Shown one piece after another: positions 30,524 to 39,235 of a stretch of 64,000 nt of DNA. Positions within the stretch are counted from its first letter, which is position 1. Each line of letters starts with the position of its first letter. A program made the position numbers and the translations under genes. The DNA comes from an uncultured Mycoplasmatota bacterium (lineage in GTDB: Bacteria > Bacillota_I > Bacilli_A > RF39 > UBA660): positions 1-64,000 of the forward strand of contig URHJ01000001.1 of the NCBI GenBank assembly GCA_900547465.1, given 5' to 3'. The notes under the pieces were generated by a model, which was given only the letters and a program-made list of their open reading frames with translations, searched no databases and had not been told where the DNA came from.

Positions 30524-30552
30524 AGTATACTATATATTTAATTATTTGTCAA
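30524..30552 (-). promoter_or_regulatory. Promoter of rplJ-rplL
   Basis: TTGACA, 17-base spacer, TATACT on the minus strand. The -35 box lies inside the last codons of rplA. Confidence 0.8.
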
Positions 30553-31237
30553 AACTATTTTCTACTTTAATACCAGGACCCATTGTTGAAGAAATAGAAA
30601 TGTTTTTAACATATTCTCCCTTAACAGTAGCTGGTTTTACTTTTAAAATAGCTGCTACAAATGCATCTAAGTTAGCAAGTAAATCTTCCTCTGAGAAAGA
30701 TACTTTACCAATAATACCATGAATATTACCAAATGAATCTGTTCTATATTCAACACGTCCAGCTTTAACTTCGTTAACAGCTTTTTCAACATCCATAGTA
30801 ACAGTACCTGTTTTAGGGTTTGGCATTAATCCTCTAGGACCTAAAACACGACCAATTTTACCAAGTAAAGGCATCATATCAGGAGTAGCAATCATAGTAT
30901 CAAAATCGAACCAATTTTCTTTTTCGATTTTTTCGATCATGTCAACATCTCCAACATAATCAGCACCAGCATTCTTAGCCTTTTCTGCATTTTCTCCCTT
31001 TGCAATTACTAATACACGAATATTCTTACCAGTTCCCTTAGGTAAAACTATTGCACCACGTAATTGTTGATCAGCCTTTTTAGTATCTAAGTTTAATCTC
31101 ATTGCAACTTCTACAGAACCATCAAATTTACTAATAGAAGTTTCTTTAACTAACTTGACTGCTTCTTCTTTAGAATATACTTTACCTTTTTCTATCTTAG
31201 AAAAAGCTTCTTCGTATTTCTTACTTCTCTTTTTCAT
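30542..31237 (-). CDS. rplA: 50S ribosomal protein L1
   Basis: Binds 23S rRNA at the mobile L1 stalk; 231 residues. Typical parts are [21 protein letters not shown] near the start and [18 protein letters not shown] in the middle (about 132-149). In other bacteria L1 represses its own mRNA. A leader-type element lies just upstream (31253-31296). It is the second gene of the rplK-rplA unit. Confidence 0.98.
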   Translation of the reverse strand: MKKRSKKYEEAFSKIEKGKVYSKEEAVKLVKETSISKFDGSVEVAMRLNLDTKKADQQLRGAIVLPKGTGKNIRVLVIAKGENAEKAKNAGADYVGDVDMIEKIEKENWFDFDTMIATPDMMPLLGKIGRVLGPRGLMPNPKTGTVTMDVEKAVNEVKAGRVEYRTDSFGNIHGIIGKVSFSEEDLLANLDAFVAAILKVKPATVKGEYVKNISISSTMGPGIKVENSFDK

Positions 31238-31252
31238 TATTTTTCCTCCTTA

Positions 31253-31296
31253 TGTGGTTTATTTCGGAATTCATGTAAGCGGACATTCCTTCCACA
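31253..31296 (-). promoter_or_regulatory. L1-type leader element before rplA
   Basis: TGTGG and CCACA pair around an inner AAGGAATGTCC region. The opening GTGGAAGG resembles GTGGGAGG in the rplK leader. Likely a translational control site, by analogy with L1 autoregulation. Confidence 0.5.
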
Positions 31297-31313
31297 AGGT
31301 TACTTATTACCTA

Positions 31314-31868
31314 TTATTCTGCACTTTCTTCAGTTGTTTGTGCATCTGCTGCTTCTTTTGCAGCTTCCTTAGCTTCTTCTTTTGCTAATTCAATTTCATG
31401 TTCATGAGCTTCAGCTACTTCTTCTTCAAGTTCTTTATCATTTACTCCTTCAACAGCTATACCCATATTTCTTGCTGTACCTTCAACAATTTTCATTGCT
31501 GCTTCTACATCATATGCATTTAAATCAGGTAATTTGATTTCTGCTATTTCACGAGCTTGTTCTTTTGTTAATGTAGCAACAATTTCATGTGCTCCTTTAA
31601 CTGAACCTTTATTTATTTTAGCATACTTCTTTAATAAGAAACTTGTAGGTGGAGTTTTAATAATAAAATCAAAACTTCTATCATCATATATTGAAATTTC
31701 TACTGGTAAGATATCTCCCATCTTATCTCTAGTAGCATCATTATATTTTGTACAAAATTCTTGTAAATTAATTCCTGCTGGTCCTAAAACAGTTCCAACT
31801 GGTGGAGCTGGTGTAGCTTTTCCTGCAGGTATTTGTAATTTAATCTTCTTTACTGCTTCCTTTGCCAC
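31314..31868 (-). CDS. rplK: 50S ribosomal protein L11 with acidic C-terminal extension
   Basis: Binds the GTPase-associated centre of 23S rRNA. The first 141 or so residues are ordinary L11: [20 protein letters not shown] at about 11-30 and [14 protein letters not shown] at about 73-86. About 40 extra residues follow, rich in Ala and Glu, with repeats such as [15 protein letters not shown]; they probably form a charged helix. The usual length is about 141, here 184. Translation starts at GTG with AAGGAGG upstream. Confidence 0.97.
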   Translation of the reverse strand: MAKEAVKKIKLQIPAGKATPAPPVGTVLGPAGINLQEFCTKYNDATRDKMGDILPVEISIYDDRSFDFIIKTPPTSFLLKKYAKINKGSVKGAHEIVATLTKEQAREIAEIKLPDLNAYDVEAAMKIVEGTARNMGIAVEGVNDKELEEEVAEAHEHEIELAKEEAKEAAKEAADAQTTEESAE

Positions 31869-31899
31869 GAAAAACGCCTCCTTTTATTTTGTTTTCGCG

Positions 31900-31948
31900 A
31901 GTGGTCCAAATAGCTATTACCGCTTTAATTGCTTTATTGCCTCCCACT
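31900..31948 (-). promoter_or_regulatory. L11/L1 operon leader element before rplK
   Basis: An AGTGG/CCACT closing stem encloses GAGGCAATAAAGC and a GGTAATAGCTATTTGGA arm. The GTGGGAGG start is typical of Bacilli rplK leaders as I remember them. It is the partner of 31253-31296. Confidence 0.5.
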
Positions 31949-31973
31949 AAAAACTATATTAAATTAAATATAG
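31949..31973 (-). terminator. Terminator-like hairpin at the start of the rplK transcript
   Basis: CTATATT/AATATAG stem followed by five T, beginning at the predicted transcription start. Confidence 0.45.
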
Positions 31974-31980
31974 CTACTAA

Positions 31981-32009
31981 AGAATATCATAAATTTCCTT
32001 ATTTTTCAA
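31981..32009 (-). promoter_or_regulatory. Promoter of rplK-rplA
   Basis: TTGAAA, 17-base spacer, TATTCT on the minus strand; predicted start near 31974. Confidence 0.75.
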
Positions 32010-32042
32010 GAAATTTTTAACAAAAATAGCAAAAAGCCAAAA

Positions 32043-32067
32043 TAAAAACGGCTAAATTAACCGTTTT
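32043..32067 (-). terminator. Terminator after nusG
   Basis: AAAACGG/CCGTTTT stem followed by a T-rich tail on the minus strand. Confidence 0.75.
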
Positions 32068-32073
32068 ATCATT

Positions 32074-32607
32074 TTATGCTCTTTCAATTTGATTTAATTC
32101 AACTTCTACAGAAGTTTCTTGACCAAACAAATCAACTGATAAATTAACTTTTTGATTTGGTATATCAACTTCTTCTACTTTACCATACATACCATTAAAT
32201 GGACCAGAAATAATTTTAACTTTAACTCCAACTTCTAATTCATTATCAACATCAATACGAGACATTCCCATATTATTCAAAATCTTATCTACTTCATAAG
32301 GTTGTAATGGAGTAGGTTTTGCCCCTTTACCACTTGATCCAATAAATCCTGTAACACCTGGTGTATTACGAACAACATACCAAGCTTCATCAGTCATAAC
32401 CATTTCAACAAGAATATATCCAGGAAACATTTTCTTTACTTTTTCCTTAGTTACTCCATCTTTTATTTCTACCTCTTTTTGTTCTGGAACAATAACTCTA
32501 TAAATATAATCTTCCATATTCATAGATTCAGCTCTCATCTCTAGTTTTTCTTTTACTTTGTTTTCATGTCCTGAATAAGTATTAACTACATACCATTGTT
32601 TTTCCAT
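32074..32607 (-). CDS. nusG: Transcription termination/antitermination protein NusG
   Basis: A 177-residue NusG. The NGN domain begins KQWYVVNTYSGHENKVKE and includes KMFPGYILVEM (about 59-69) and RNTPGVTGFIG. The C-terminal KOW motif reads VKIISGPFNGMYGKVEEV (about 128-145). It binds RNA polymerase and couples transcription with translation and termination. It lies 11 bases after secE and ends with its own terminator before rplK. Confidence 0.98.
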   Translation of the reverse strand: MEKQWYVVNTYSGHENKVKEKLEMRAESMNMEDYIYRVIVPEQKEVEIKDGVTKEKVKKMFPGYILVEMVMTDEAWYVVRNTPGVTGFIGSSGKGAKPTPLQPYEVDKILNNMGMSRIDVDNELEVGVKVKIISGPFNGMYGKVEEVDIPNQKVNLSVDLFGQETSVEVELNQIERA

Positions 32608-32618
32608 AATTACCCTCC

Positions 32619-32933
32619 TTATTTAAATAATGCTTGAAAAAAAGCAAATAAAGCATCTATTCCATAGAAAAATAAGGAACAGAAAACTATAAATATAATA
32701 GTTGCAATAGAATACTTTACCATATCAGTTTTTGATGTCCAATGAACTTTAGTAAATTCAGTTTTAACACCATGACAAAAAATTCTAAATTTAACCCACA
32801 AATTATTTTTTTCTTCTTTATTTGTATTTTTCTTAGTAGTCTTTTTCTTTTTTTGCACTACTTCTTCTTCATGCTTATCTTCATCAATTTTTACAATAGA
32901 TTTTCTTTCTTTTGCCTTTACAATTTCAGCCAT
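32619..32933 (-). CDS. secE: Preprotein translocase subunit SecE
   Basis: A 104-residue SecE. A highly charged N-terminal region of about 45 residues (KKKKTTKKNTNKEEK) leads to the conserved amphipathic helix FCHGVKTEFTKVHWTSK. One membrane helix follows (about 75-100). It clamps SecY in the translocase. Position before nusG is the usual one; the rpmG gene often found just upstream is absent. Confidence 0.93.
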   Translation of the reverse strand: MAEIVKAKERKSIVKIDEDKHEEEVVQKKKKTTKKNTNKEEKNNLWVKFRIFCHGVKTEFTKVHWTSKTDMVKYSIATIIFIVFCSLFFYGIDALFAFFQALFK

Positions 32934-32966
32934 TTTTCTTCACCTTGCTTCTTAATTTTTCCAAAT

Positions 32967-32986
32967 AAAAAACACTCTTTCGTGTT
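32967..32986 (-). terminator. Terminator-like hairpin at the start of the secE transcript
   Basis: AACAC/GTGTT stem with a 6-base loop followed by a T run. It lies at the predicted transcription start, so it may be an attenuator or a 5' cap-like stem. Confidence 0.4.
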
Positions 32987-32993
32987 CACAATT

Positions 32994-33022
32994 AAAATAA
33001 CATAAACACAATAGAATGTCAA
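32994..33022 (-). promoter_or_regulatory. Promoter of secE-nusG
   Basis: TTGACA, 17-base spacer, TATTTT with a TGT extension on the minus strand; predicted start near 32987. Confidence 0.75.
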
Positions 33023-33028
33023 TAAAAA

Positions 33029-33685
33029 TTAACCAATAAATAAAGCAATTGATAAAACTACTCCTAAAACTATCATCGCAATTGGTAAAATCAAAAAACT
33101 AACAAAAGCAGCTTGTCTCTTATCATCTAAATCTCTATAAAGATTTCTAGTATCTTTATCCGCAAAAGCACTACCTATACTTGTAGCCTTCTTTTTTTGA
33201 ATTCCCATAGAAGTAGAAGAACCTTCACCTACTTCTTTTTGTAATGCTTCTACTTCTCTTCTCGTTTTTTCAGCAACAAAGTCACAATAATAAACAGAGG
33301 CCCCCCTTTCTACAATCCCTCTAAAATAAGGAACATCATCTTGAGGCAAAAATTCAGCAAACATATCAAAATTTTCTTTTAAAAATTTAGGCTTTAAATA
33401 ATCAAATGTACCGCTATAAATACCAATTTGAATAAAGGCAATATTATATATATCTTCTCTAATTAACTGGCTTTCTTGATCAAGTGGCATCTTAATAACT
33501 GTTTTATAACGAATAGGACTTTCTTTTTCAGTATCAAGAATTTCGATATCATTAAGGTTGAAACTTTTTATACAATAATCATGTTCATGAATATACTTCA
33601 TAGCTGTTGACATATTATAATATAATTTCTGCATATCTTCCGTACTATGTTGATATTGATAGTACTCTTTCAAATCCATTTTCAT
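33029..33685 (-). CDS. Kinase-like (pseudokinase) tail-anchored membrane protein
   Basis: A 218-residue protein without an obvious family. Residues about 18-50 include MKYIHEHDYCIKSFNLNDI, followed by EIL. This resembles the catalytic-loop region of protein kinases (H-x-D-x-K-x-x-N), but the Asp and Asn context is not intact, and no ATP loop precedes it. A membrane helix lies at the very end (about 194-216), so most of the protein would face the cytoplasm. EssB of type VII systems has a similar pseudokinase plus one helix, but also a long outer domain missing here. It has its own weak promoter, between sigH and secE. Confidence 0.7.
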   Translation of the reverse strand: MKMDLKEYYQYQHSTEDMQKLYYNMSTAMKYIHEHDYCIKSFNLNDIEILDTEKESPIRYKTVIKMPLDQESQLIREDIYNIAFIQIGIYSGTFDYLKPKFLKENFDMFAEFLPQDDVPYFRGIVERGASVYYCDFVAEKTRREVEALQKEVGEGSSTSMGIQKKKATSIGSAFADKDTRNLYRDLDDKRQAAFVSFLILPIAMIVLGVVLSIALFIG

Positions 33686-33722
33686 ACCCTATTCACCTAT
33701 GATAATTGTAACATAAAACTAT

Positions 33723-33771
33723 AAAAAAAACAGATAAATTTATATTTTTTCAAACTCTAATTTATATCTGT
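33723..33771 (-). terminator. Terminator after sigH
   Basis: ACAGATA.AAATT pairs with AATTTATCTGT, followed by eight T on the minus strand. The 5' arm lies in the last codons of sigH. Confidence 0.6.
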
Positions 33772-34348
33772 CTTTACATATTTGTATATAACGATCAACT
33801 GAACTAACTGATAAATCAAGTAATTTAGCTATTTCTTTATACTTAAAACCATTATAACGTAATTCAAATATTAAACTCTGAACAAGAGGTAATTTATGCT
33901 TAAACTTAATTAACTTAGTAAATATGTAATCAGAACTAACATAAAAATCTGGACTTCCACTACAATCTTCATCTTCAGGATCAAAAGTAATATCATCATC
34001 AATAATAATATTATCAAAAGAATAAGCATTATTTAAAATTTCATTTTTAGTAGAAAGAAATTGCCTACAATATCCCCTTATTTGTCTATTTATACAAATA
34101 CTACTAAATGTATAAAACAATGCACTTTGATTATCTTTATATGATTTAATTGCGTTAGAAAGACCAACATAACCTTCTTGAACTAAATCATCTTTATCAA
34201 TACCTCTAAATTTAAAATAATTATAATACTTATCAGCTATTGCATAAATGATAGGTTTATATTTTCTAAATATAACTTTCTCTGCCTCATCATCATTTTC
34301 TGCAACCAAATACAATTGTTCATAATCGTTAATATCTCTATAATCCAT
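33740..34348 (-). CDS. sigH: Sigma-70 family factor, SigH-like
   Basis: A 202-residue alternative sigma factor. Region 2 reads YKPIIYAIADKYY then GIDKDDLVQEGYVGLSNAIKSYK and FYTFSSICINRQI. Region 4 is the helix-turn-helix FKYKEIAKLLDLSVSSVDRYIQICK near the C-terminus (about 168-192). Position between rlmB and secE is that of sigH (spo0H) in Bacillus, which drives early sporulation and competence genes; the similarity supports orthology but does not prove it. yacP, usually between rlmB and sigH, is absent. Confidence 0.85.
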   Translation of the reverse strand: MDYRDINDYEQLYLVAENDDEAEKVIFRKYKPIIYAIADKYYNYFKFRGIDKDDLVQEGYVGLSNAIKSYKDNQSALFYTFSSICINRQIRGYCRQFLSTKNEILNNAYSFDNIIIDDDITFDPEDEDCSGSPDFYVSSDYIFTKLIKFKHKLPLVQSLIFELRYNGFKYKEIAKLLDLSVSSVDRYIQICKDRYKLEFEKI

Positions 34349-34355
34349 AATATAC

Positions 34356-35054
34356 CTACTTTCTATTACGGACTACCTCATATATCATGATACCAGAAGC
34401 TACACTAGCATTTAAACTATTAATCTTACCAAACATAGGTATAGTAGCAACAAAATCACAGGACTCTCTAACTAGTCTAGAAATTCCCCTTCCCTCATTA
34501 CCAATTACTAATGCTGTTTTTCCACTATAATCAATGCTACGATAATCAACACTATCTTCCATTGCTGTTCCAACAACCCAGAAACCATTATCTTTTAACT
34601 TGCTAATAGCATTAACAAGGTTAGAAACAACAGCAATATGAACATTTGATAAAGCTCCTGCACTAGTTTTCATAACAGTAGAATTAACCATTACTTGTCT
34701 ATCCTTTGGTATTATAATATAAGAAACACCAGCCGCTTCACATGTTCTTATGATTGCTCCCAAATTATGAGGATCTTCTAAATGATCAAGAATCACAACA
34801 AAATCTGAATCAGATGAGCAAACATCATCTAATGAACTATATTGGTAGTCCTTAATGTCAAGTATTATACCTTGATGAGTACCATTACACAAATTATCCA
34901 TTTCTCTTTTTTGCTTATAAAATATATCGAATTTGCAATTTTCTAGTAATGAATTTATCTTTTTATCATCAAATCCATCTTGCAAAATAACTTTTTTTAC
35001 ATTTTTAGGATTTTGTAAAACTTCTTTAGCAACATTTCTTCCATAAACTAACAT
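34356..35054 (-). CDS. rlmB: 23S rRNA 2'-O-methyltransferase RlmB (SPOUT/TrmH family)
   Basis: A 232-residue TrmH-type methyltransferase. An N-terminal substrate-binding part (YGRNVAKEVL) precedes the SPOUT domain. The SPOUT motifs are LDHLEDPHNLGAIIRTCEAAG, ALVIGNEGRGIS and the knot motif IPMFGKINSLNASVASGIMIYE. Known members methylate G2251 of 23S rRNA or G18 of tRNA. Its start overlaps the mrnC stop by 7 bases with AGGAGG inside mrnC, so the pair is coupled. Confidence 0.94.
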   Translation of the reverse strand: MLVYGRNVAKEVLQNPKNVKKVILQDGFDDKKINSLLENCKFDIFYKQKREMDNLCNGTHQGIILDIKDYQYSSLDDVCSSDSDFVVILDHLEDPHNLGAIIRTCEAAGVSYIIIPKDRQVMVNSTVMKTSAGALSNVHIAVVSNLVNAISKLKDNGFWVVGTAMEDSVDYRSIDYSGKTALVIGNEGRGISRLVRESCDFVATIPMFGKINSLNASVASGIMIYEVVRNRK

Positions 35055-35431
35055 AAACTACCTCCTAATATATATTCCATTATCTCATCGATACGCACTC
35101 TATTATTAGTAAGTTCTAAATATCCAATAACAGCTTCCAAACCTGTCGCATGTTTATAAGTAACAATATCACAGTTTTTTGGATGAGATGTACTTTTATA
35201 ATTTCTAGCTCTTTTAAAAACATCTACTTCCTCTTCAGATAATAAATTTTCATCTAATAATTTTTTAATGAATCCAGCTTGATGTTTTGCACTAACATAA
35301 TTGACAGATTTCTTCTGTAATTCATCTACATTATTTATTCCTAACGAAATTAAATATTTTCTAATATAATCTTCATAAATAGTATCACCTAAATAAGCAA
35401 GTACTAATACATTTACTTCTCTTACGTCCAT
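35048..35431 (-). CDS. mrnC: Mini-ribonuclease 3
   Basis: A 127-residue RNase III-like enzyme without a dsRNA-binding domain. Motifs are LAYLGDTIYEDYIRKYLI (about 11-28), where the acidic residues bind metal, then VSAKHQA, and YKHATGLEAVIGYLEL (about 92-107) with the second acidic site. In Bacillus it matures 23S rRNA ends. The order cysS-mrnC-rlmB is the standard one. Confidence 0.95.
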   Translation of the reverse strand: MDVREVNVLVLAYLGDTIYEDYIRKYLISLGINNVDELQKKSVNYVSAKHQAGFIKKLLDENLLSEEEVDVFKRARNYKSTSHPKNCDIVTYKHATGLEAVIGYLELTNNRVRIDEIMEYILGGSLC

Positions 35432-35462
35432 ATTTCCTCCAATAACAAAGATAGTATATCAC

Positions 35463-35483
35463 AAAAAAAGAACATAATGTTCT
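35463..35483 (-). terminator. Terminator after cysS
   Basis: AGAACAT/ATGTTCT stem followed by a T run on the minus strand, starting at the cysS stop. Some readthrough to mrnC is likely. Confidence 0.7.
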
Positions 35484-36876
35484 ATTTTGTAATAAATTCA
35501 TAAGTGGTTCCATCTCTACCATCTATCAATTTAATTCCATCTTTTAATAATTCATCACGAATTTTATCTGCCAATTCATAATTCTTTTCTAATTTTGCTT
35601 TATTACGAAGTTCTATTTTTTCTAAAATTTCACTATCTAAATTCACCTCAATTGATTCATCTTCCAATAAATCAAGAGATAAAACAGTATCCCAAGCTTT
35701 TATTAACGATAATTTTGTAGAATCATTTACTGAATCTTTCAACAAATCATAAATAAGCGTAATCACATTAGCGGTGTTCAAATCATCTCCAATGTATGCC
35801 CTAAATTTAGAATCATATTCTTCATAAACATCTTTAGAAACATCACCATCATCACTTAAAGTAGAAATTTTTTTCTTTAACTTCAAATAACTATTTTCTG
35901 CATTAGATAATGCCTCATAAGAAAACACCAATACCTTCCTATAAGAGGAATTCAAACACATAAATCTGTATGAAAGAGGGTTATATCCTTTACTTTTTAA
36001 TAAATCTACAGTCAAAAATTCTCCCTTTGACTTACTCATTTTACCTGTACTATCATTTAAATGTTCTCCATGTACCCAATATCTACACCAAGAATGCCCC
36101 AAATAAGCCTCACTTTGCGCAATTTCATTAGTATGGTGTGGAAAAATATTATCAACACCACCACAATGTATATCAAGATCTTCTCCCAAATATCTAACAC
36201 TAATTCCAGAACATTCAATATGCCATCCAGGATATCCCAATCCCCAAGGTGAATCCCACTTCAATTCTTGATCATCAAATTTTGACTTAGTAAACCACAA
36301 TACAAAATCTGCCTGATTTTTTTTATAACTATCCTCTTCTACACCTTCACGAACTCCTACTACCATCTCATCTATTTTATGATTAGTAAGTTTATAATAA
36401 TCATCCAACTTAGATGTATCAAAATAAACATTACCACCACTTAAATAAGCATATCCTTTTTCTAATAAAACCTCAATTATCTTTATATAATAAGAAATAT
36501 TATCGGTAGCTTTAGAAACTATTTCCGGCCATTTAATATTTAAACTAGCAGTATCCCTCTTAAAGCAATCTGTATAAAAATCCGCAATATCCATAACTGA
36601 TTTATGCTCTCTTTTAGCACCTTTCAACATTTTATCCTCACCAGAATCAGAATCACTAGTAAGATGTCCAACATCAGTAATATTCATACATCTTTTAACA
36701 TTATAACCAAGATAATTTAAAGTCTTTTCCAAGATATCCTCAAAAATATAACATCTCAAATTACCAATATGTGCAAAATGATATACAGTAGGTCCACACG
36801 TATACATAGTAACTAAATTTTTATCCTTAGGTATAAACTCTTCTACCTTTCTCGTTAAAGTATTATAAATCTTCAT
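35482..36876 (-). CDS. cysS: Cysteinyl-tRNA synthetase
   Basis: A class I synthetase of 464 residues, normal length. The zinc Cys and HIGH motif lie in TMYTCGPTVYHFAHIGN (about 24-40). Further zinc ligands sit in GWHIECSG and IHCGG. The KMSKSKG loop is at about 269-275. An extended -10 (36893-36898) lies just upstream. gltX and cysE, upstream in Bacillus, are missing and clpC is the neighbour. Confidence 0.97.
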   Translation of the reverse strand: MKIYNTLTRKVEEFIPKDKNLVTMYTCGPTVYHFAHIGNLRCYIFEDILEKTLNYLGYNVKRCMNITDVGHLTSDSDSGEDKMLKGAKREHKSVMDIADFYTDCFKRDTASLNIKWPEIVSKATDNISYYIKIIEVLLEKGYAYLSGGNVYFDTSKLDDYYKLTNHKIDEMVVGVREGVEEDSYKKNQADFVLWFTKSKFDDQELKWDSPWGLGYPGWHIECSGISVRYLGEDLDIHCGGVDNIFPHHTNEIAQSEAYLGHSWCRYWVHGEHLNDSTGKMSKSKGEFLTVDLLKSKGYNPLSYRFMCLNSSYRKVLVFSYEALSNAENSYLKLKKKISTLSDDGDVSKDVYEEYDSKFRAYIGDDLNTANVITLIYDLLKDSVNDSTKLSLIKAWDTVLSLDLLEDESIEVNLDSEILEKIELRNKAKLEKNYELADKIRDELLKDGIKLIDGRDGTTYEFITK

Positions 36877-36892
36877 AATATCACCTGCACAT

Positions 36893-36898
36893 ATTATA
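36893..36898 (-). promoter_or_regulatory. Extended -10 promoter of cysS
   Basis: TATAAT preceded by TGT on the minus strand, 16 bases before the start codon; no clear -35. The leader would be very short. Confidence 0.45.
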
Positions 36899-36923
36899 AC
36901 ATAAGAGTAAAAACAATGAAATA

Positions 36924-39224
36924 CTATAAAGTACTAGGAACAGTTATTTCCTTACTTCCGCTTAATATTTGATTAATTATATAATTATTAATTTTTCTAT
37001 CTATAGTTTTATCAATTCTTCTAGCTCCATACTTTTCATAACTAGAATCTTCTTTTATTTCAGAAACAAGTTTCCTAGAAAACGAAAGTATTACCGAATT
37101 CTTTTTATAATAATCTTTAAGTCTCTTTAATTTATTTTTAATAATACCAGTAATAACCTCATCATTCAATGAATTAAATATTAAAATATCATCAATTCTA
37201 TTCATAAATTCAACACCAAAGAAATCAGTAAGCTCTGGAATATTATTTTTTGAAGATAATGAAAAACCAACTGCATCATGTCCCATTCCTAAATTAGATG
37301 TCATAAAAATAACTACATGATTAAAATAAACATCGTTTCCTCTAGAATCTTTCATTTTCCCTTCATCTAACGCTTGTAAAAAGAGTTTTACTACATCAGT
37401 ACTAGCTTTTTCTATCTCATCAAGTAACAAGACTGAATGAGGATTATTTCTAATTTTTTCCAATAAATAATTATGCTCATCATAACCAATATAACCCGGT
37501 GGAGAACCAATTATTTTACTAATTGAATGAGGCTCTCTATATTCACTCATATCTAGTCTAATAAAACTATCATGATGATATAACTCTTTAGCATATTCCT
37601 TTACTAACATAGTCTTCCCTACACCTGTCTTTCCAACTAACAAAAATGAATGAACTTTAGGTGGAAAAATATTCAATTGTTTTCTCTTTGTATAATCGCA
37701 AATAATCTTTATAGCCTCATCTTGTCCCATTATTTTAGATTTTAATTTATTCTCCAAGTTTAACACTTGTTTATTATTAGAAGAAAACTCACAAAGAGGA
37801 ACATTACTTCTATGAGAAATAACTTCTGCTACCATATTCTTAGTAATAACTTTATATGCCATATTCTTTTGATTTTTAAGTTGTAACTTATTTATCTTAC
37901 TCTCTAACTTAGATTGTTCATTTTTCAATTCAGTAGCCTTAAAAAAATCTTCTTTAACAATCTCATCTTTCTTTAACTTTTTAATCATATTTAGTTTTTG
38001 TTGTAATTTTTCTAATTTTTCTTCGTCTTTATTTTTCATAAGAGCAGTTTTTACACAAACTTCATCTAAAATATCAATAGCTTTATCTGGAAACCTTCTA
38101 TTATGTATAAATTCATCGCAAAGTGACACAATTTCAAGTATAATTTCATCGGAAATAGAAGTATGATGAAAACTCTCATATATAGGCTTCATTTTAGTTA
38201 AAATATCAATTGTTTTTTCCTTACTTGGTTCAACTACTTTAATTCTTTGAAATCTTCTATCTAAAGCTTTATCTTTTTCTAAGAATTGCAAATATTCATC
38301 AGTAGTAGTTGCTCCAATAAGTTTAATTTTTCCTCTAGCTAAAGCTGGTTTCAATATATTAGAAGCATCTATTGCCCCCTCAGCTCCACCTGCTCCTATC
38401 AAAGTATGAATTTCATCAATAAATAAAATAATATCAGGTGCAGCCTCAACTTCTTTTACTATTTTATTAATTCTTTCTTCAAACTCACCACGATATTTAG
38501 TTCCCGCTACTAAAGACGCCATTGAAATAGATAATATCCTCTTATTTTTAAGAGATTCAGGTACTAATCCTAATACGATTCTATTAGCCAAAGCCTCAAC
38601 TATCGCAGTCTTACCAACACCAGCTTCACCAATTAGTAATGGATTATTTTTACATCTTCTTGATAATATTTCTATAACCTGATTAATTTCACTTTCTCTA
38701 CCTATAACAGGATCAATTTCAGAATTAAGACACTTTTGATTTAAATCAATCGCAAAATCTTCTATAAGAAGTTTATGTTTATTTTTAGATTTTTTAGGAA
38801 CAAAATCAGTAGAAAATTCATCATAAAGTAAATCTATATCAACATTCATTCCCATCAAAATTCTGATTGCTACTCCATCCCCCTCTTCAAGCAAAGCCAA
38901 AAATAAATGTAACAAAGTAACTTCTTTATCTTTATTTTCTCTACAATCTATAGTTGCATTTTCTATAATTCTTTTAAGTAAAGGTGTATACAAAAACCAA
39001 CTATTAGATATACTACCTTTACCTACCACTTTAATAAGTTCGTCTTTAAAACTCTTATAATCTATATTATATTCAGATAATTTCTGAGTAAGATCAGATT
39101 CACTAAAAGAAAGGATAGCTAATAATAAATGTTCACTTCCAACATATGGATGATTTAGACTTGCCATTTCTTTTTTTGCTATCAATAATGCTTTTTGAGC
39201 ATCTTCACTAAATTTTGAAAACAT
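36924..39224 (-). CDS. clpC: ClpC-type AAA+ unfoldase (Clp protease ATP-binding subunit)
   Basis: A 766-residue Hsp100 unfoldase. The N domain starts FSEDAQKALLIAKKEM. D1 has Walker A GEAGVGKTAIVEALA (about 198) and Walker B IILFIDEIHTLIG. A UVR-like coiled region spans about 400-450. D2 has Walker A GKTGVGKTMLVK (about 530). The AVGFS tripeptide loop marks a ClpP partner. The ctsR-mcsA-mcsB genes that usually precede clpC are absent, and the promoter carries a palindrome unlike the CtsR site. Confidence 0.94.
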   Translation of the reverse strand: MFSKFSEDAQKALLIAKKEMASLNHPYVGSEHLLLAILSFSESDLTQKLSEYNIDYKSFKDELIKVVGKGSISNSWFLYTPLLKRIIENATIDCRENKDKEVTLLHLFLALLEEGDGVAIRILMGMNVDIDLLYDEFSTDFVPKKSKNKHKLLIEDFAIDLNQKCLNSEIDPVIGRESEINQVIEILSRRCKNNPLLIGEAGVGKTAIVEALANRIVLGLVPESLKNKRILSISMASLVAGTKYRGEFEERINKIVKEVEAAPDIILFIDEIHTLIGAGGAEGAIDASNILKPALARGKIKLIGATTTDEYLQFLEKDKALDRRFQRIKVVEPSKEKTIDILTKMKPIYESFHHTSISDEIILEIVSLCDEFIHNRRFPDKAIDILDEVCVKTALMKNKDEEKLEKLQQKLNMIKKLKKDEIVKEDFFKATELKNEQSKLESKINKLQLKNQKNMAYKVITKNMVAEVISHRSNVPLCEFSSNNKQVLNLENKLKSKIMGQDEAIKIICDYTKRKQLNIFPPKVHSFLLVGKTGVGKTMLVKEYAKELYHHDSFIRLDMSEYREPHSISKIIGSPPGYIGYDEHNYLLEKIRNNPHSVLLLDEIEKASTDVVKLFLQALDEGKMKDSRGNDVYFNHVVIFMTSNLGMGHDAVGFSLSSKNNIPELTDFFGVEFMNRIDDILIFNSLNDEVITGIIKNKLKRLKDYYKKNSVILSFSRKLVSEIKEDSSYEKYGARRIDKTIDRKINNYIINQILSGSKEITVPSTL

Positions 39225-39235
39225 ACTATCTCCTC

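Noticed and set aside
31155..31388. Plus-strand Cys/Phe-rich frame over the rplA/rplK junction
   Set aside because: It is antisense to conserved genes and arises from the complement of Lys/Glu/Ala codons.
32934..33028. A short reading frame where rpmG (L33) is expected
   Set aside because: The translation has none of the L33 Cys pattern; the stretch is promoter and leader of secE.
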